DNA of 64,000 bases from a virus, in IMG/VR virus record IMGVR_UViG_3300042305_002284, positions 1-64,000 of that record; one strand, written 5' to 3'. Position numbers and translations under genes: made by a program. Of the stretch, positions 21,900-28,650 are shown one piece after another (the stretch's first letter is position 1; each line of letters opens with the position of its first letter). The notes below the pieces were generated by a model. It was given only the letters and a program-made list of their open reading frames with translations, had not been told where the DNA came from and ran no database searches.

Positions 21900-21926
21900 A
21901 AAATTGTTCTATGACTATTTACTAAT

Positions 21927-22520
21927 ATGAAAAACTCACCTGTCAGTTTTTTACAGTTAGTTCAAAAGGACTGTTTAGAAAACGGAGTAGAGTTGGTTTT
22001 TCACCCAGACACAGAAATAAAACTTTCAAAAAGAATATCAGTAGCTGGTTATTGGTCTGATTACGATAAAGAGCTTCAAGTCGCTGTAATGAATCCAGAA
22101 TGGCTTGTAATTCTGGCACATGAATATGGTCATTTTTGTCAGTGGAAAGAAAAAAAGTTTGTTGACAAAAAAACAATAGATGCATATAACATGTTTGACG
22201 AATGGATAGAAAAAGAAATAGAACTTGACGATCTAATGATAGAACAGATGATTACTCTAATACAGAAATGTGAACTTGACTGCGAAAAGCGAGCGTTGAA
22301 GTTTATAAAAAAATACAAACTTTATTTTGACTACGAACTTTACATACAAAAATCTAATAGTTATGTTTTAGGATACGAAGCAGTAAAAATAAAAAGAAAA
22401 TGGTTTGTTGTTTCTCCTTCAAGAGTGAAGTCTGTCTGTAAGAATATGCCCAAAACTTTTACAAAGATACTGAAACCAACAAACAAGCAACTCAAACTAA
22501 TGTTGAAAAAATGTTTTTGA
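21927..22520 (+). CDS. Putative zinc metallopeptidase, 197 aa
   Basis: ILAHEYGHFCQW (about residue 62) is an HExxH motif, and KCELDCEKRALKF about 50 residues later may supply the third ligand, as in ImmA/IrrE- or SprT-type zincins. The C-terminus is basic. ATG lies just after a CTATTTACT motif. Third of four such proteins here. Confidence 0.65.
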   Translation: MKNSPVSFLQLVQKDCLENGVELVFHPDTEIKLSKRISVAGYWSDYDKELQVAVMNPEWLVILAHEYGHFCQWKEKKFVDKKTIDAYNMFDEWIEKEIELDDLMIEQMITLIQKCELDCEKRALKFIKKYKLYFDYELYIQKSNSYVLGYEAVKIKRKWFVVSPSRVKSVCKNMPKTFTKILKPTNKQLKLMLKKCF

Positions 22521-22532
22521 AACGAGAAAATA

Positions 22533-22775
22533 ATGTATAGTTTATATGTGTTTATGGATAGATATACAAAACATATTCTTCCTCCTCTTTTAGTTGAAAA
22601 AGACTGTGGAAGATATTTTGTAGAAAACAATATTTCTGGTCGTGTTTATCTTGTAAGGGGAAGTTTTGAAGATATTTTCAAATTTATCAAAGCACATAAT
22701 GAAATATGGCTTGGCTTCCACGATGTATCCACAGAAGATAATTTAGTTTTAGAAAAATGGGTAAGACCTCAATAA
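22533..22775 (+). CDS. Hypothetical protein, 80 aa
   Basis: Begins MYSLYVFMDRYTKHILPPLL; mixed alpha/beta with RVYLVRGSFEDIFKFI and WLGFHDVST. No family recognised. It sits 12 nt after the metallopeptidase gene, likely in the same transcript. Confidence 0.55.
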   Translation: MYSLYVFMDRYTKHILPPLLVEKDCGRYFVENNISGRVYLVRGSFEDIFKFIKAHNEIWLGFHDVSTEDNLVLEKWVRPQ

Positions 22776-22791
22776 AGAAAGCGAGAAACAT

Positions 22792-23037
22792 ATGTCAGAA
22801 CAAACAAAGCAACAGCACAAAGACGGTCCTCCTTGGGATTCAGTGCGAACCTTCTCAACATTTGAAGAAGCACAAGTGTTTCGCGATACCTGCCAGAAAC
22901 ACAAAGAACTGCAAGTAAAAGTAAAAAAATATGTCAACAATATTGGAGAAAGCGTTTTTGTTGTGAAAACAAGACGAGATCCAAGTTTTATAACAGAGGC
23001 TGTAAAAGAAAAGAAAAAAGACAAAAATAAAAAATGA
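22792..23037 (+). CDS. Hypothetical protein, 81 aa
   Basis: Contains TFSTFEEAQVFRDTCQKHKE and VKVKKYVNNIGESVFVVKTR, a small alpha/beta pattern with a Lys-rich end. Last gene before a terminator. Function unknown. Confidence 0.55.
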   Translation: MSEQTKQQHKDGPPWDSVRTFSTFEEAQVFRDTCQKHKELQVKVKKYVNNIGESVFVVKTRRDPSFITEAVKEKKKDKNKK

Positions 23038-23043
23038 AAAAAG

Positions 23044-23065
23044 AACCCGGAGAGATCCGGGTTTT
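23044..23065 (+). terminator. Intrinsic terminator
   Basis: AACCCGG, AGAGAT loop, CCGGGTT, then TT; stable stem with a short T tract. Confidence 0.75.
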
Positions 23066-23072
23066 GACTTGC

Positions 23073-23101
23073 TTGACTTCACGTCGCACATCGTGTAGGT
23101 T
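23073..23101 (+). promoter_or_regulatory. Promoter of the restriction-modification-like pair
   Basis: TTGACT (23073-23078), 17-bp spacer, TAGGTT (23096-23101). Same -10 word as the promoter at 8427-8455. Confidence 0.5.
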
Positions 23102-23117
23102 GTCAATGGAGTAGTTT

Positions 23118-23687
23118 ATGATGACAGTGGAAAAAGTTGATTCACTACTAAAAAATAGTGTTATAGAAGAGATAAAAAATCGTATTACAAAGCATCACGA
23201 ACTTTATGATAGTAAAATAACTTCTACACTGTGGGAAGAGATACTTCATAAATCATTCATAAAAAATAACATGAACTCAAACTGGAATATGTATGGTCAC
23301 CAGTCAGGTTCAGATGTAGAATGTGAAGGTGTGCAAATATCTTGCAAGTCTGGAATAATAAAGGGAAAGAAAATAAAAAAACTTTCCATATCTTCTTACA
23401 GAACAACTGCACTGAAAACGATAGAAGAAAAAATCACTTATCTTGATAAGCAACACGAAGATATAATATTTTCTCTTGTATTTGATAATGAAAGATATAA
23501 AATATTTACATTTATTCAGCCAAAAGTCGGTCCATTAGAATGGACTGAGACAAAAAGCCAGTGGAAGGCAATAGATAAAGAAATATGGAATGAGTTCAAA
23601 ATTTCCAAAAGTATGTCAGATCAGTTTTGGATGAATCTCAGTATTGATAACTGGGAAAAGTGGGGAATAAAAGTTTATGATCTATGA
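23118..23687 (+). CDS. Putative restriction endonuclease (PD-(D/E)xK type), 189 aa
   Basis: GSDVECEGVQISCKSG (about residue 65) has the spaced Asp, Glu and Lys of a PD-(D/E)xK nuclease core, with S-x-K in place of E-x-K; helices and the strands HEDIIFSLVF and YKIFTFIQP follow. It overlaps the next gene, a DNA methyltransferase, by 11 nt, the usual layout of a type II restriction-modification pair. GGAG is 6 nt before the ATG. Nuclease identity is inferred from motif plus context; the recognition site is unknown. Confidence 0.55.
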   Translation: MMTVEKVDSLLKNSVIEEIKNRITKHHELYDSKITSTLWEEILHKSFIKNNMNSNWNMYGHQSGSDVECEGVQISCKSGIIKGKKIKKLSISSYRTTALKTIEEKITYLDKQHEDIIFSLVFDNERYKIFTFIQPKVGPLEWTETKSQWKAIDKEIWNEFKISKSMSDQFWMNLSIDNWEKWGIKVYDL

Positions 23688-24663
23688 CTTTCTAAATGTA
23701 AGAAACAGCCTACGTAATCTCACAGACACCGACTTTGAAAGCAAGGTAGAACAACTTGCCGAAGAACTTGTTGATGTTGATTATAAAACAAAATATTCAG
23801 AAGACCAACTAAAAAAAGATTGGGCTGCTCTAAAAACATACAATACTGAAAGCAGCAATACTGCTTCCACTGTGCGTGTTGGCATGAAACTATGCGAACA
23901 TTTTTTTCCAAACTTTTATAATATCAAGAACTCCAAAGGTGTAAGTTTTGCAAGTTCATGGAATAAAGAAAACCTGGTAAAGATTCTGAAATGGAATAGA
24001 AAAAGTCACTCAACTCCTTATCTTTCAGAAATAAAAAGAGGAGTATACTTTTGCACTGGTCTTACTAAAAACACCATGTTCAGGCCACACTTGGCAAAAA
24101 CAGTTGTTTCGTATTTTCCAGGAAATACAGTATTAGATCCGTGTGCTGGTTGGGGTGGTCGCATGTTGGGAACTTTTGCGGCAGGAAAAAAATATATTGG
24201 TTTTGAACCAAATCAAGAAACATATGCAGGTCTAAAAAACCTTGCTGATTTCCTTGGAGAAAAACCAATCCTGCACAACACAGGAGCAGAAAAAATCAAC
24301 AAGCATGTGGGTCAACTTGTTGATATTGTTTTGACTTCTCCACCATATTTCAATCTTGAAGTTTATAGTGATGAAAAAACTCAATCAGAAAACATGTATT
24401 CCACATATGAAGAGTGGAAAGACAAGTGGCTGGCCGATGTTATACATCAAGTAACTGATTGTCTGAGCGAGACAGGTGTTTCTTGCTGGAATGTGCACAA
24501 TGTAGGAAAAATGAATATGATTGAAGATGTAAAAAAGTTGCATGAAAAATATAGACTTATCCCAGTAAAAACTTTTTCTCTTACTTCATCAAAACGACAA
24601 GCAAACCAGACTGTATCAAAAAATGAAAAAAATGCTGATGTAACGGTTTGCTATCGCCGCTGA
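23677..24663 (+). CDS. DNA methyltransferase, N4/N6 type, 328 aa
   Basis: SAM-binding motif VLDPCAGWGGRML (about residue 150) and catalytic TSPPYFNLEVYS (about residue 225) define an amino-methyltransferase of the N4-cytosine/N6-adenine class. The N-terminal 100 residues are helical and may read DNA. No ribosome site is seen, so translation is probably coupled to the upstream putative endonuclease. It would protect phage DNA from that enzyme or from host restriction. Confidence 0.85.
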   Translation: MIYDFLNVRNSLRNLTDTDFESKVEQLAEELVDVDYKTKYSEDQLKKDWAALKTYNTESSNTASTVRVGMKLCEHFFPNFYNIKNSKGVSFASSWNKENLVKILKWNRKSHSTPYLSEIKRGVYFCTGLTKNTMFRPHLAKTVVSYFPGNTVLDPCAGWGGRMLGTFAAGKKYIGFEPNQETYAGLKNLADFLGEKPILHNTGAEKINKHVGQLVDIVLTSPPYFNLEVYSDEKTQSENMYSTYEEWKDKWLADVIHQVTDCLSETGVSCWNVHNVGKMNMIEDVKKLHEKYRLIPVKTFSLTSSKRQANQTVSKNEKNADVTVCYRR

Positions 24664-24678
24664 TCCGCACCGCATGGC

Positions 24679-24707
24679 TTGACACGCCAGCAGATCGGTG
24701 CTATGAT
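24679..24707 (+). promoter_or_regulatory. tRNA promoter
   Basis: TTGACA (24679-24684), 17-bp spacer, TATGAT (24702-24707), with predicted start about 10 nt before the tRNA-Ile gene. Confidence 0.75.
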
Positions 24708-24723
24708 GGGTACATGGTTACGA

Positions 24724-24800
24724 ACTCCTGTAACTCAGTTGGTCAGAGTGTCGCTCTTATAAGGCGAAAGTCGTGAGTTCAAATCTCACCGGGAGTACCA
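24724..24800 (+). tRNA. tRNA-Ile (UAU)
   Basis: ACTCCTG/CGGGAGT acceptor, loop CTTATAA with anticodon TAT reading AUA, encoded CCA. AUA is a frequent codon in this AT-rich genome. Confidence 0.9.
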
Positions 24801-24803
24801 TTT

Positions 24804-24880
24804 TGTCCGGTAGCTCAGTAGGTAGTAGCGCCTGACTGTTAATCAGGAAGTCGTTGGTTCGAACCCAACCCGGACAGCCA
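24804..24880 (+). tRNA. tRNA-Asn (GUU)
   Basis: TGTCCGG/CCGGACA acceptor with the U1-A72 pair and G73 typical of tRNA-Asn, anticodon arm CCTGA-CTGTTAA-TCAGG, encoded CCA. Confidence 0.92.
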
Positions 24881-24893
24881 AACAGAGAATAAA

Positions 24894-25061
24894 ATGACAG
24901 AAAAAGAAAGCAAAGTTCAAATCATATCAACAGATACTTGGGCTGGAGCAGCAAAAGAATTTGCTAGACAGTTTGGAAGCGTAGCAACACTATTGATACT
25001 TGTTCTTACTGTGGGTCAATGCACTGACTGTATAGACATTTATCGGATTTTAGGAAAATGA
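24894..25061 (+). CDS. Small single-helix membrane protein, 55 aa
   Basis: Begins MTEKESKVQIISTDTWAGAA; a polar N-terminus, one hydrophobic segment (VATLLILVLTVG) and a Cys-x-x-Cys before the short tail. It lies between two tRNA genes. A small phage membrane protein such as a holin-like or lysis-control protein is possible but not shown. Confidence 0.5.
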   Translation: MTEKESKVQIISTDTWAGAAKEFARQFGSVATLLILVLTVGQCTDCIDIYRILGK

Positions 25062-25069
25062 AAGAAAAC

Positions 25070-25146
25070 GCCCTGTTAGCTCAGTGGATCAGAGCAAACC
25101 GTTTCTACCGGTCAGGTCGGGGGTTCGAATCCCTCACAGGGTGCCA
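25070..25146 (+). tRNA. tRNA-Arg (UCU)
   Basis: GCCCTGT/ACAGGGT acceptor, loop TTTCTAC with anticodon TCT (AGA), T arm, encoded CCA. A-C mismatch at the top of the anticodon stem. Confidence 0.88.
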
Positions 25147-25151
25147 AATAT

Positions 25152-25358
25152 ATGAATGAAAATAAAAAAGAAAGCAAAATACTGAAAGCCGTTTTGAATG
25201 CACATCGTGTTCTATCAAAAGCAAATAGAACAACGATAAAAGATATATCAAGACTCTGCGAATGTTGTATGAATGAATGGACATGGTTTTCAATAAAAGA
25301 AGAAAAACTGTGTGATGAGTGCTATAGGGAAAAATATGTCAAGACCGAAATGGGATGA
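25152..25358 (+). CDS. Small zinc-ribbon-like protein, 68 aa
   Basis: CECC and CDEC, 19 residues apart, form a likely four-cysteine zinc site; the N-terminus is a basic helix (KILKAVLNAHRVLSKANR). It overlaps the dCMP deaminase gene by 23 nt. Function unknown. Confidence 0.6.
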   Translation: MNENKKESKILKAVLNAHRVLSKANRTTIKDISRLCECCMNEWTWFSIKEEKLCDECYREKYVKTEMG

Positions 25359-25758
25359 AATATGGATCAGTTTAGCACTTCATGTATCGCAACGCTCACC
25401 TGATACAAGACTAAAAGTAGGTTGCGTTGTTGTTACAGAAGATAACTCATCAGTATTGAGTCTTGGATATAATGGAGATCAACATGGTGGAGCTAATAAG
25501 CCTGATAGCATGGAGCCGGGTAAAAGTGGATTCATCCACGCAGAAGCAAACGCTCTCATCAAAATGAACTTTGCAGATCACAGACAGAAAAAGATATATT
25601 TAACCCATTCACCTTGTTCTGTTTGTGCTCGTATGATAGTAAATGCTGGAATCAAAAAAGTTATATATTGCGACGAATATAGAGATACAAAAGGCGTAGA
25701 TATACTAAAAGATTCCGGTATAGTGGTAGAAAAATATGAAATGTATATGGCCAATTAG
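25336..25758 (+). CDS. dCMP deaminase family protein, 140 aa
   Basis: Converts dCMP to dUMP for dTTP synthesis. Zinc-site motifs FIHAEANAL and SPCSVCARMI are intact, as is the family N-terminus MSRPKWDEIWISLA. The frame opens at 25312, but AGGGA lies 5 nt before the ATG at 25336 and the family starts there. Useful to an AT-rich phage that needs much dTTP. Confidence 0.9.
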   Translation: MSRPKWDEIWISLALHVSQRSPDTRLKVGCVVVTEDNSSVLSLGYNGDQHGGANKPDSMEPGKSGFIHAEANALIKMNFADHRQKKIYLTHSPCSVCARMIVNAGIKKVIYCDEYRDTKGVDILKDSGIVVEKYEMYMAN

Positions 25759-25788
25759 GCCACTTGATAAACAAAAAGGAGTTATATT

Positions 25789-26103
25789 ATGTCAGATAAG
25801 CGTGAAATTGAACTAAATCTTGATCTTGAACTTCGTGCACGCGAAGATAATGAAGTTCTAAAACTCACTAAAACAGTTGAAGCAAACTTCGTTCCACAAC
25901 ACGGTATGGTTGTTATGGTAGACGAGATTCCATTCCGTGTAAAAACAGTTGCTCTCGCTAACTTGAGTGGTCTAAAACATGTTGCCTTTCCGGTCACTAC
26001 AAAAGGCATCAAGTTTATTTCTCGTACTGACACAGAAAAGGGACGAGACTGGTTTTCTACCAGAACTGAACACTTCAAGCGTCTTGGGTGGAAACTTATT
26101 TGA
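25789..26103 (+). CDS. Hypothetical protein, 104 aa
   Basis: Helical start (REIELNLDLELRAREDNEV), then a beta-rich part (GMVVMVDEIPFRVKTVALAN). AAGGAG 7 nt before the ATG is among the best ribosome sites here, and a strong terminator follows, so it may be highly expressed. No family recognised. Confidence 0.65.
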   Translation: MSDKREIELNLDLELRAREDNEVLKLTKTVEANFVPQHGMVVMVDEIPFRVKTVALANLSGLKHVAFPVTTKGIKFISRTDTEKGRDWFSTRTEHFKRLGWKLI

Positions 26104-26115
26104 TAAATATTTGAA

Positions 26116-26147
26116 AAGAACTGCCCGATAAAACGGGCAGTTCTTCT
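26116..26147 (+). terminator. Intrinsic terminator
   Basis: 12-bp perfect stem AAGAACTGCCCG / CGGGCAGTTCTT with a 6-nt loop. The T tract is short. Confidence 0.8.
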
Positions 26148-26159
26148 AAATGGTGTAAA

Positions 26160-26642
26160 ATGAAAATAAAAACCCTGCATGATGGAAAAGAAGTATGCCT
26201 AAAAGAAGTTCTGCGGGACAAACACGGTGTAAAATATCGTGTTGGATGCGACAGTCTAAATGTGAAAGAACACACCGTATTTATCACAACTCTTGTCGGT
26301 ATCAATCCAGAACACCGTGGTGCTTTTATACTTTATTCAAAAGAAAAAATAAATAAGATACAAGAACCACGCCTTCGTTTGTGGCAAGAAGTTGAAAAAG
26401 CAATAAACTTTGCCACACACCTACGCGAACAGATTGGTGTTGAGATAGAGTGTATTGACTTTGATCTAAACACAGACACTACATATGAGTCCAGTCGACT
26501 GGTTGCAAGCGCTCTTGGCTATGCCGAAGCAATGGGATTCAAAGCGTTTTGTAAGCCAAATGCTTTATATGCGATTTATGCTGCAGATTTTATAACACAC
26601 AAAAGCAACGATGCCTATAAAAGAAAAGGATTAGCAACATGA
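26160..26642 (+). CDS. YkuK-like (DUF458) RNase H-fold protein, 160 aa
   Basis: KYRVGCDSLN and a later ECIDFDLNTD match the acidic motifs of the YkuK family, a predicted RNase H-like fold; SSRLVASALGYAEAMGF, KPNALYAIYAADF and the RLWQEVEKAINFA helix also fit. The biochemical role of the family is not established; a nuclease is expected from the fold. It starts 13 nt after a terminator. Confidence 0.75.
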   Translation: MKIKTLHDGKEVCLKEVLRDKHGVKYRVGCDSLNVKEHTVFITTLVGINPEHRGAFILYSKEKINKIQEPRLRLWQEVEKAINFATHLREQIGVEIECIDFDLNTDTTYESSRLVASALGYAEAMGFKAFCKPNALYAIYAADFITHKSNDAYKRKGLAT

Positions 26643-27001
26643 AAAAAGTAAAAGATTTCTTTGTAAAAAATATGAAAAACATTATTGCGCTTATTAGTGG
26701 AGTTATCGTAGGCGCTTGTTTTATTGTTCTCGTGCTAACAATCCAACAGCGAGTGTCGCAGCAGCTATCTCAAAAAAACTCCAAAATAGCCTGTCATCAA
26801 GCATACAGGATGATGTGTGTTCAGGTCCATGCTTGCACCAGTTCGTCTGTTGCTGCTTGTGATAATTTTGTAGAGCAAACAAAACCATGCGAAGTAGAAG
26901 AACTGCCAAGTGAACAAGTTATTGAGCGATGCACAGAGCAACTTCGCCATGTAGAGTGTAGCGATGACCTTCCACCAACTTGTGGAACATTTATGGAGTG
27001 A
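26639..27001 (+). CDS. Membrane-anchored cysteine-rich protein, 120 aa
   Basis: One N-terminal transmembrane helix (IIALISGVIVGACFIVLVL) preceded by basic residues, then a probably exported domain with eight cysteines in its last 75 residues (CHQAY, MCVQVHAC, CDNF, PCEV, RCTEQ, ECSDD, TCGTF). Disulfides are likely in the periplasm. It overlaps the previous stop by ATGA. It might be a superinfection-exclusion or lysis protein. Confidence 0.6.
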   Translation: MKKVKDFFVKNMKNIIALISGVIVGACFIVLVLTIQQRVSQQLSQKNSKIACHQAYRMMCVQVHACTSSSVAACDNFVEQTKPCEVEELPSEQVIERCTEQLRHVECSDDLPPTCGTFME

Positions 27002-27004
27002 CAA

Positions 27005-27520
27005 ATGAGAACAGAAACTCGCCGCGAAAGATACAACAACAAACAAAAACTCTCTGTTAGATTTCCAGTAGAGGTTGCTTGTATAAATTTTAGACACGAA
27101 CCAAATATTGGTTATGTGCTGAGAGCAGCAGCATGTTTTGGAGCAAGCAAAGTAAATTTGATAGGTTCAGCGCCAGAACCAAAGTATCTGCGTGAGATCT
27201 CCGGAACAACAAGTGATTTTATTGATATTTCAACTTTTTCTACTCCACATGATTTTTTGGAATATGCAAGAAAAAACGATATTCATATAGTCTCAGCAGA
27301 GATCACACAAGAGGCTAAAAATATTTATGATTACACTTTTCCAAAAAATAAAAAAGTTTGTATTGTTGTTGGTAACGAACAAACAGGAATCACAGCGGAC
27401 ATTCTCAAACACAGTGAAGTTGTGGAGATTCCAATGCCGGGAGTAGGCTACTGTCTAAACACTGCGGTTACTGCTCACATACTTCTATACGAATATACCA
27501 AACAAATGTCAGTATCTTGA
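27005..27520 (+). CDS. SPOUT (SpoU/TrmH) RNA 2'-O-methyltransferase, 171 aa
   Basis: The three SpoU motifs are visible: NIGYVLRAAACFGASKV (motif 1, N-x-G...R-x-A), IVVGNEQTGI (motif 2) and EIPMPGVGYCLNTAVTAHI (motif 3), which form the SAM-binding knot. Length fits a minimal enzyme without an extra RNA-binding domain. Being beside tRNA genes, it may modify phage or host tRNA; the target nucleotide cannot be told. Confidence 0.9.
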   Translation: MRTETRRERYNNKQKLSVRFPVEVACINFRHEPNIGYVLRAAACFGASKVNLIGSAPEPKYLREISGTTSDFIDISTFSTPHDFLEYARKNDIHIVSAEITQEAKNIYDYTFPKNKKVCIVVGNEQTGITADILKHSEVVEIPMPGVGYCLNTAVTAHILLYEYTKQMSVS

Positions 27521-27545
27521 CAAAAAACAAGATCAGTGTTATGCT
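27517..27545 (+). promoter_or_regulatory. tRNA promoter
   Basis: TTGACA (27517-27522), 17-bp spacer, TATGCT (27540-27545), overlapping the stop of the methyltransferase gene. Confidence 0.7.
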
Positions 27546-27555
27546 GATCTCACAA

Positions 27556-27634
27556 GGGCACGTAGTCCAATTGGTCAGGAGACAGTTGACTTAAAATCAA
27601 TACAGTGTGGGTTCAAATCCCACCGTGCCTACCA
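27556..27634 (+). tRNA. tRNA with anticodon UAA (Leu), class I variable loop
   Basis: GGGCACG/CGTGCCT acceptor, anticodon arm GTTGA-CTTAAAA-TCAAT, T arm GTGGG-TTCAAAT-CCCAC, encoded CCA. Anticodon UAA would make it tRNA-Leu, but the variable loop is only 5 nt, not the long arm expected for Leu. Confidence 0.85.
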
Positions 27635-27639
27635 CTTAT

Positions 27640-27843
27640 ATGTTACAACTCAATCCAATGATTCCTGTATATTCCCTCCGTCACAAGATGGAGGGATATG
27701 CTTTTTTAGTTATTGATTATTCGCAAGAACACGATTTACTATTTACTGTTGCTCTTGATAACGGTGAAATCTGGACCTTGTCAAATAAAGAAATAAGATT
27801 TTGTAAAAATATCTCTCTTGACAGAGAGACGGTTGCAAAATAG
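27640..27843 (+). CDS. Small barrel-like protein, 67 aa
   Basis: NPMIPVYSLRHKMEGYAFLV, then DLLFTVALDNGEIWTL: a short beta protein like others in this genome. The longer frame from 27607 overlaps the tRNA and is rejected. Convergent with the protease gene, with no bases between. Confidence 0.55.
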   Translation: MLQLNPMIPVYSLRHKMEGYAFLVIDYSQEHDLLFTVALDNGEIWTLSNKEIRFCKNISLDRETVAK

Positions 27844-28590
27844 TCACTTTATAGTATTTTTGATTATATCAATAAGTTTTGTATTTCTATTCTCTAATAC
27901 AACTTTTAGTTCTTCTTGGAAAGCAACTGTAAAAGTATAATCAACAAATGTTTTTGTTCTGGCATGACTAACACACATCATAATGTGTTGAAAGCCAACT
28001 ACACCACGGGATACTATTCCTATTATTTGCCACTTACTGTCAAATATAGGAGAACCGGAACTTCCTCCCATGCCAGTTATGCTATGAATATCAAGAGCAT
28101 GTTTTTCTTCTTTTAGAGTGATTTGTCCTTGATAGTGTCCTTCAAATGATAGCGACATATTTGGCGCGTGTATTCCCATTGGTGCCGCTATATTATAAAC
28201 TTTATCGCCTATTTCTGGTTGCGAATCGCTAACCTCTATAGCTGGCCAAGCAATAAAGTCTGTAACCAATATACACAAATCATCTTCATTTGAACGAATA
28301 AAGGTTATGATTTCATATTCTTTTTCATAATGATCTAAAACTCTCATAGCAACTGTGTTATCTTTGCAAATATGACCAGCAGTAAGAACAAGAGTTTTTT
28401 CATCAATATGATTGACGATTACACCAGACCCGGTGCTGATGTAGTCTTCTGTAAGGATTTCTATCTTTACAAAAGAAGTTCTTGGAGCATTTTTCATGGC
28501 GATGTTTTCACCAACAGTAACGCAACCACAACTGGCACAGAAAACCAGAAGTGTTATAATACCAATAAGTTGTTTGAAAAACTGCGTCAT
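27844..28590 (-). CDS. Secreted trypsin-like serine protease, probable lipoprotein, 248 aa
   Basis: Leftward gene. N-terminal signal (FFKQLIGIITLLVFCASCGC) with cysteines at a lipobox-like position. Catalytic triad: His in VLTAGHIC (about residue 73), Asp in NEDDLCILVTD, Ser in MGGSSGSPIFD. This is a chymotrypsin-fold protease of the trypsin-like/DegP type without an obvious PDZ domain. A phage-encoded exported protease could modify the host surface or block superinfection. Confidence 0.8.
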   Translation of the reverse strand: MTQFFKQLIGIITLLVFCASCGCVTVGENIAMKNAPRTSFVKIEILTEDYISTGSGVIVNHIDEKTLVLTAGHICKDNTVAMRVLDHYEKEYEIITFIRSNEDDLCILVTDFIAWPAIEVSDSQPEIGDKVYNIAAPMGIHAPNMSLSFEGHYQGQITLKEEKHALDIHSITGMGGSSGSPIFDSKWQIIGIVSRGVVGFQHIMMCVSHARTKTFVDYTFTVAFQEELKVVLENRNTKLIDIIKNTIK

Positions 28591-28650
28591 ATAAGTAACT
28601 ATATTGCCACAGCCTAAAAGACAAAAACAATATAAAAAGTTAGGAATAAA

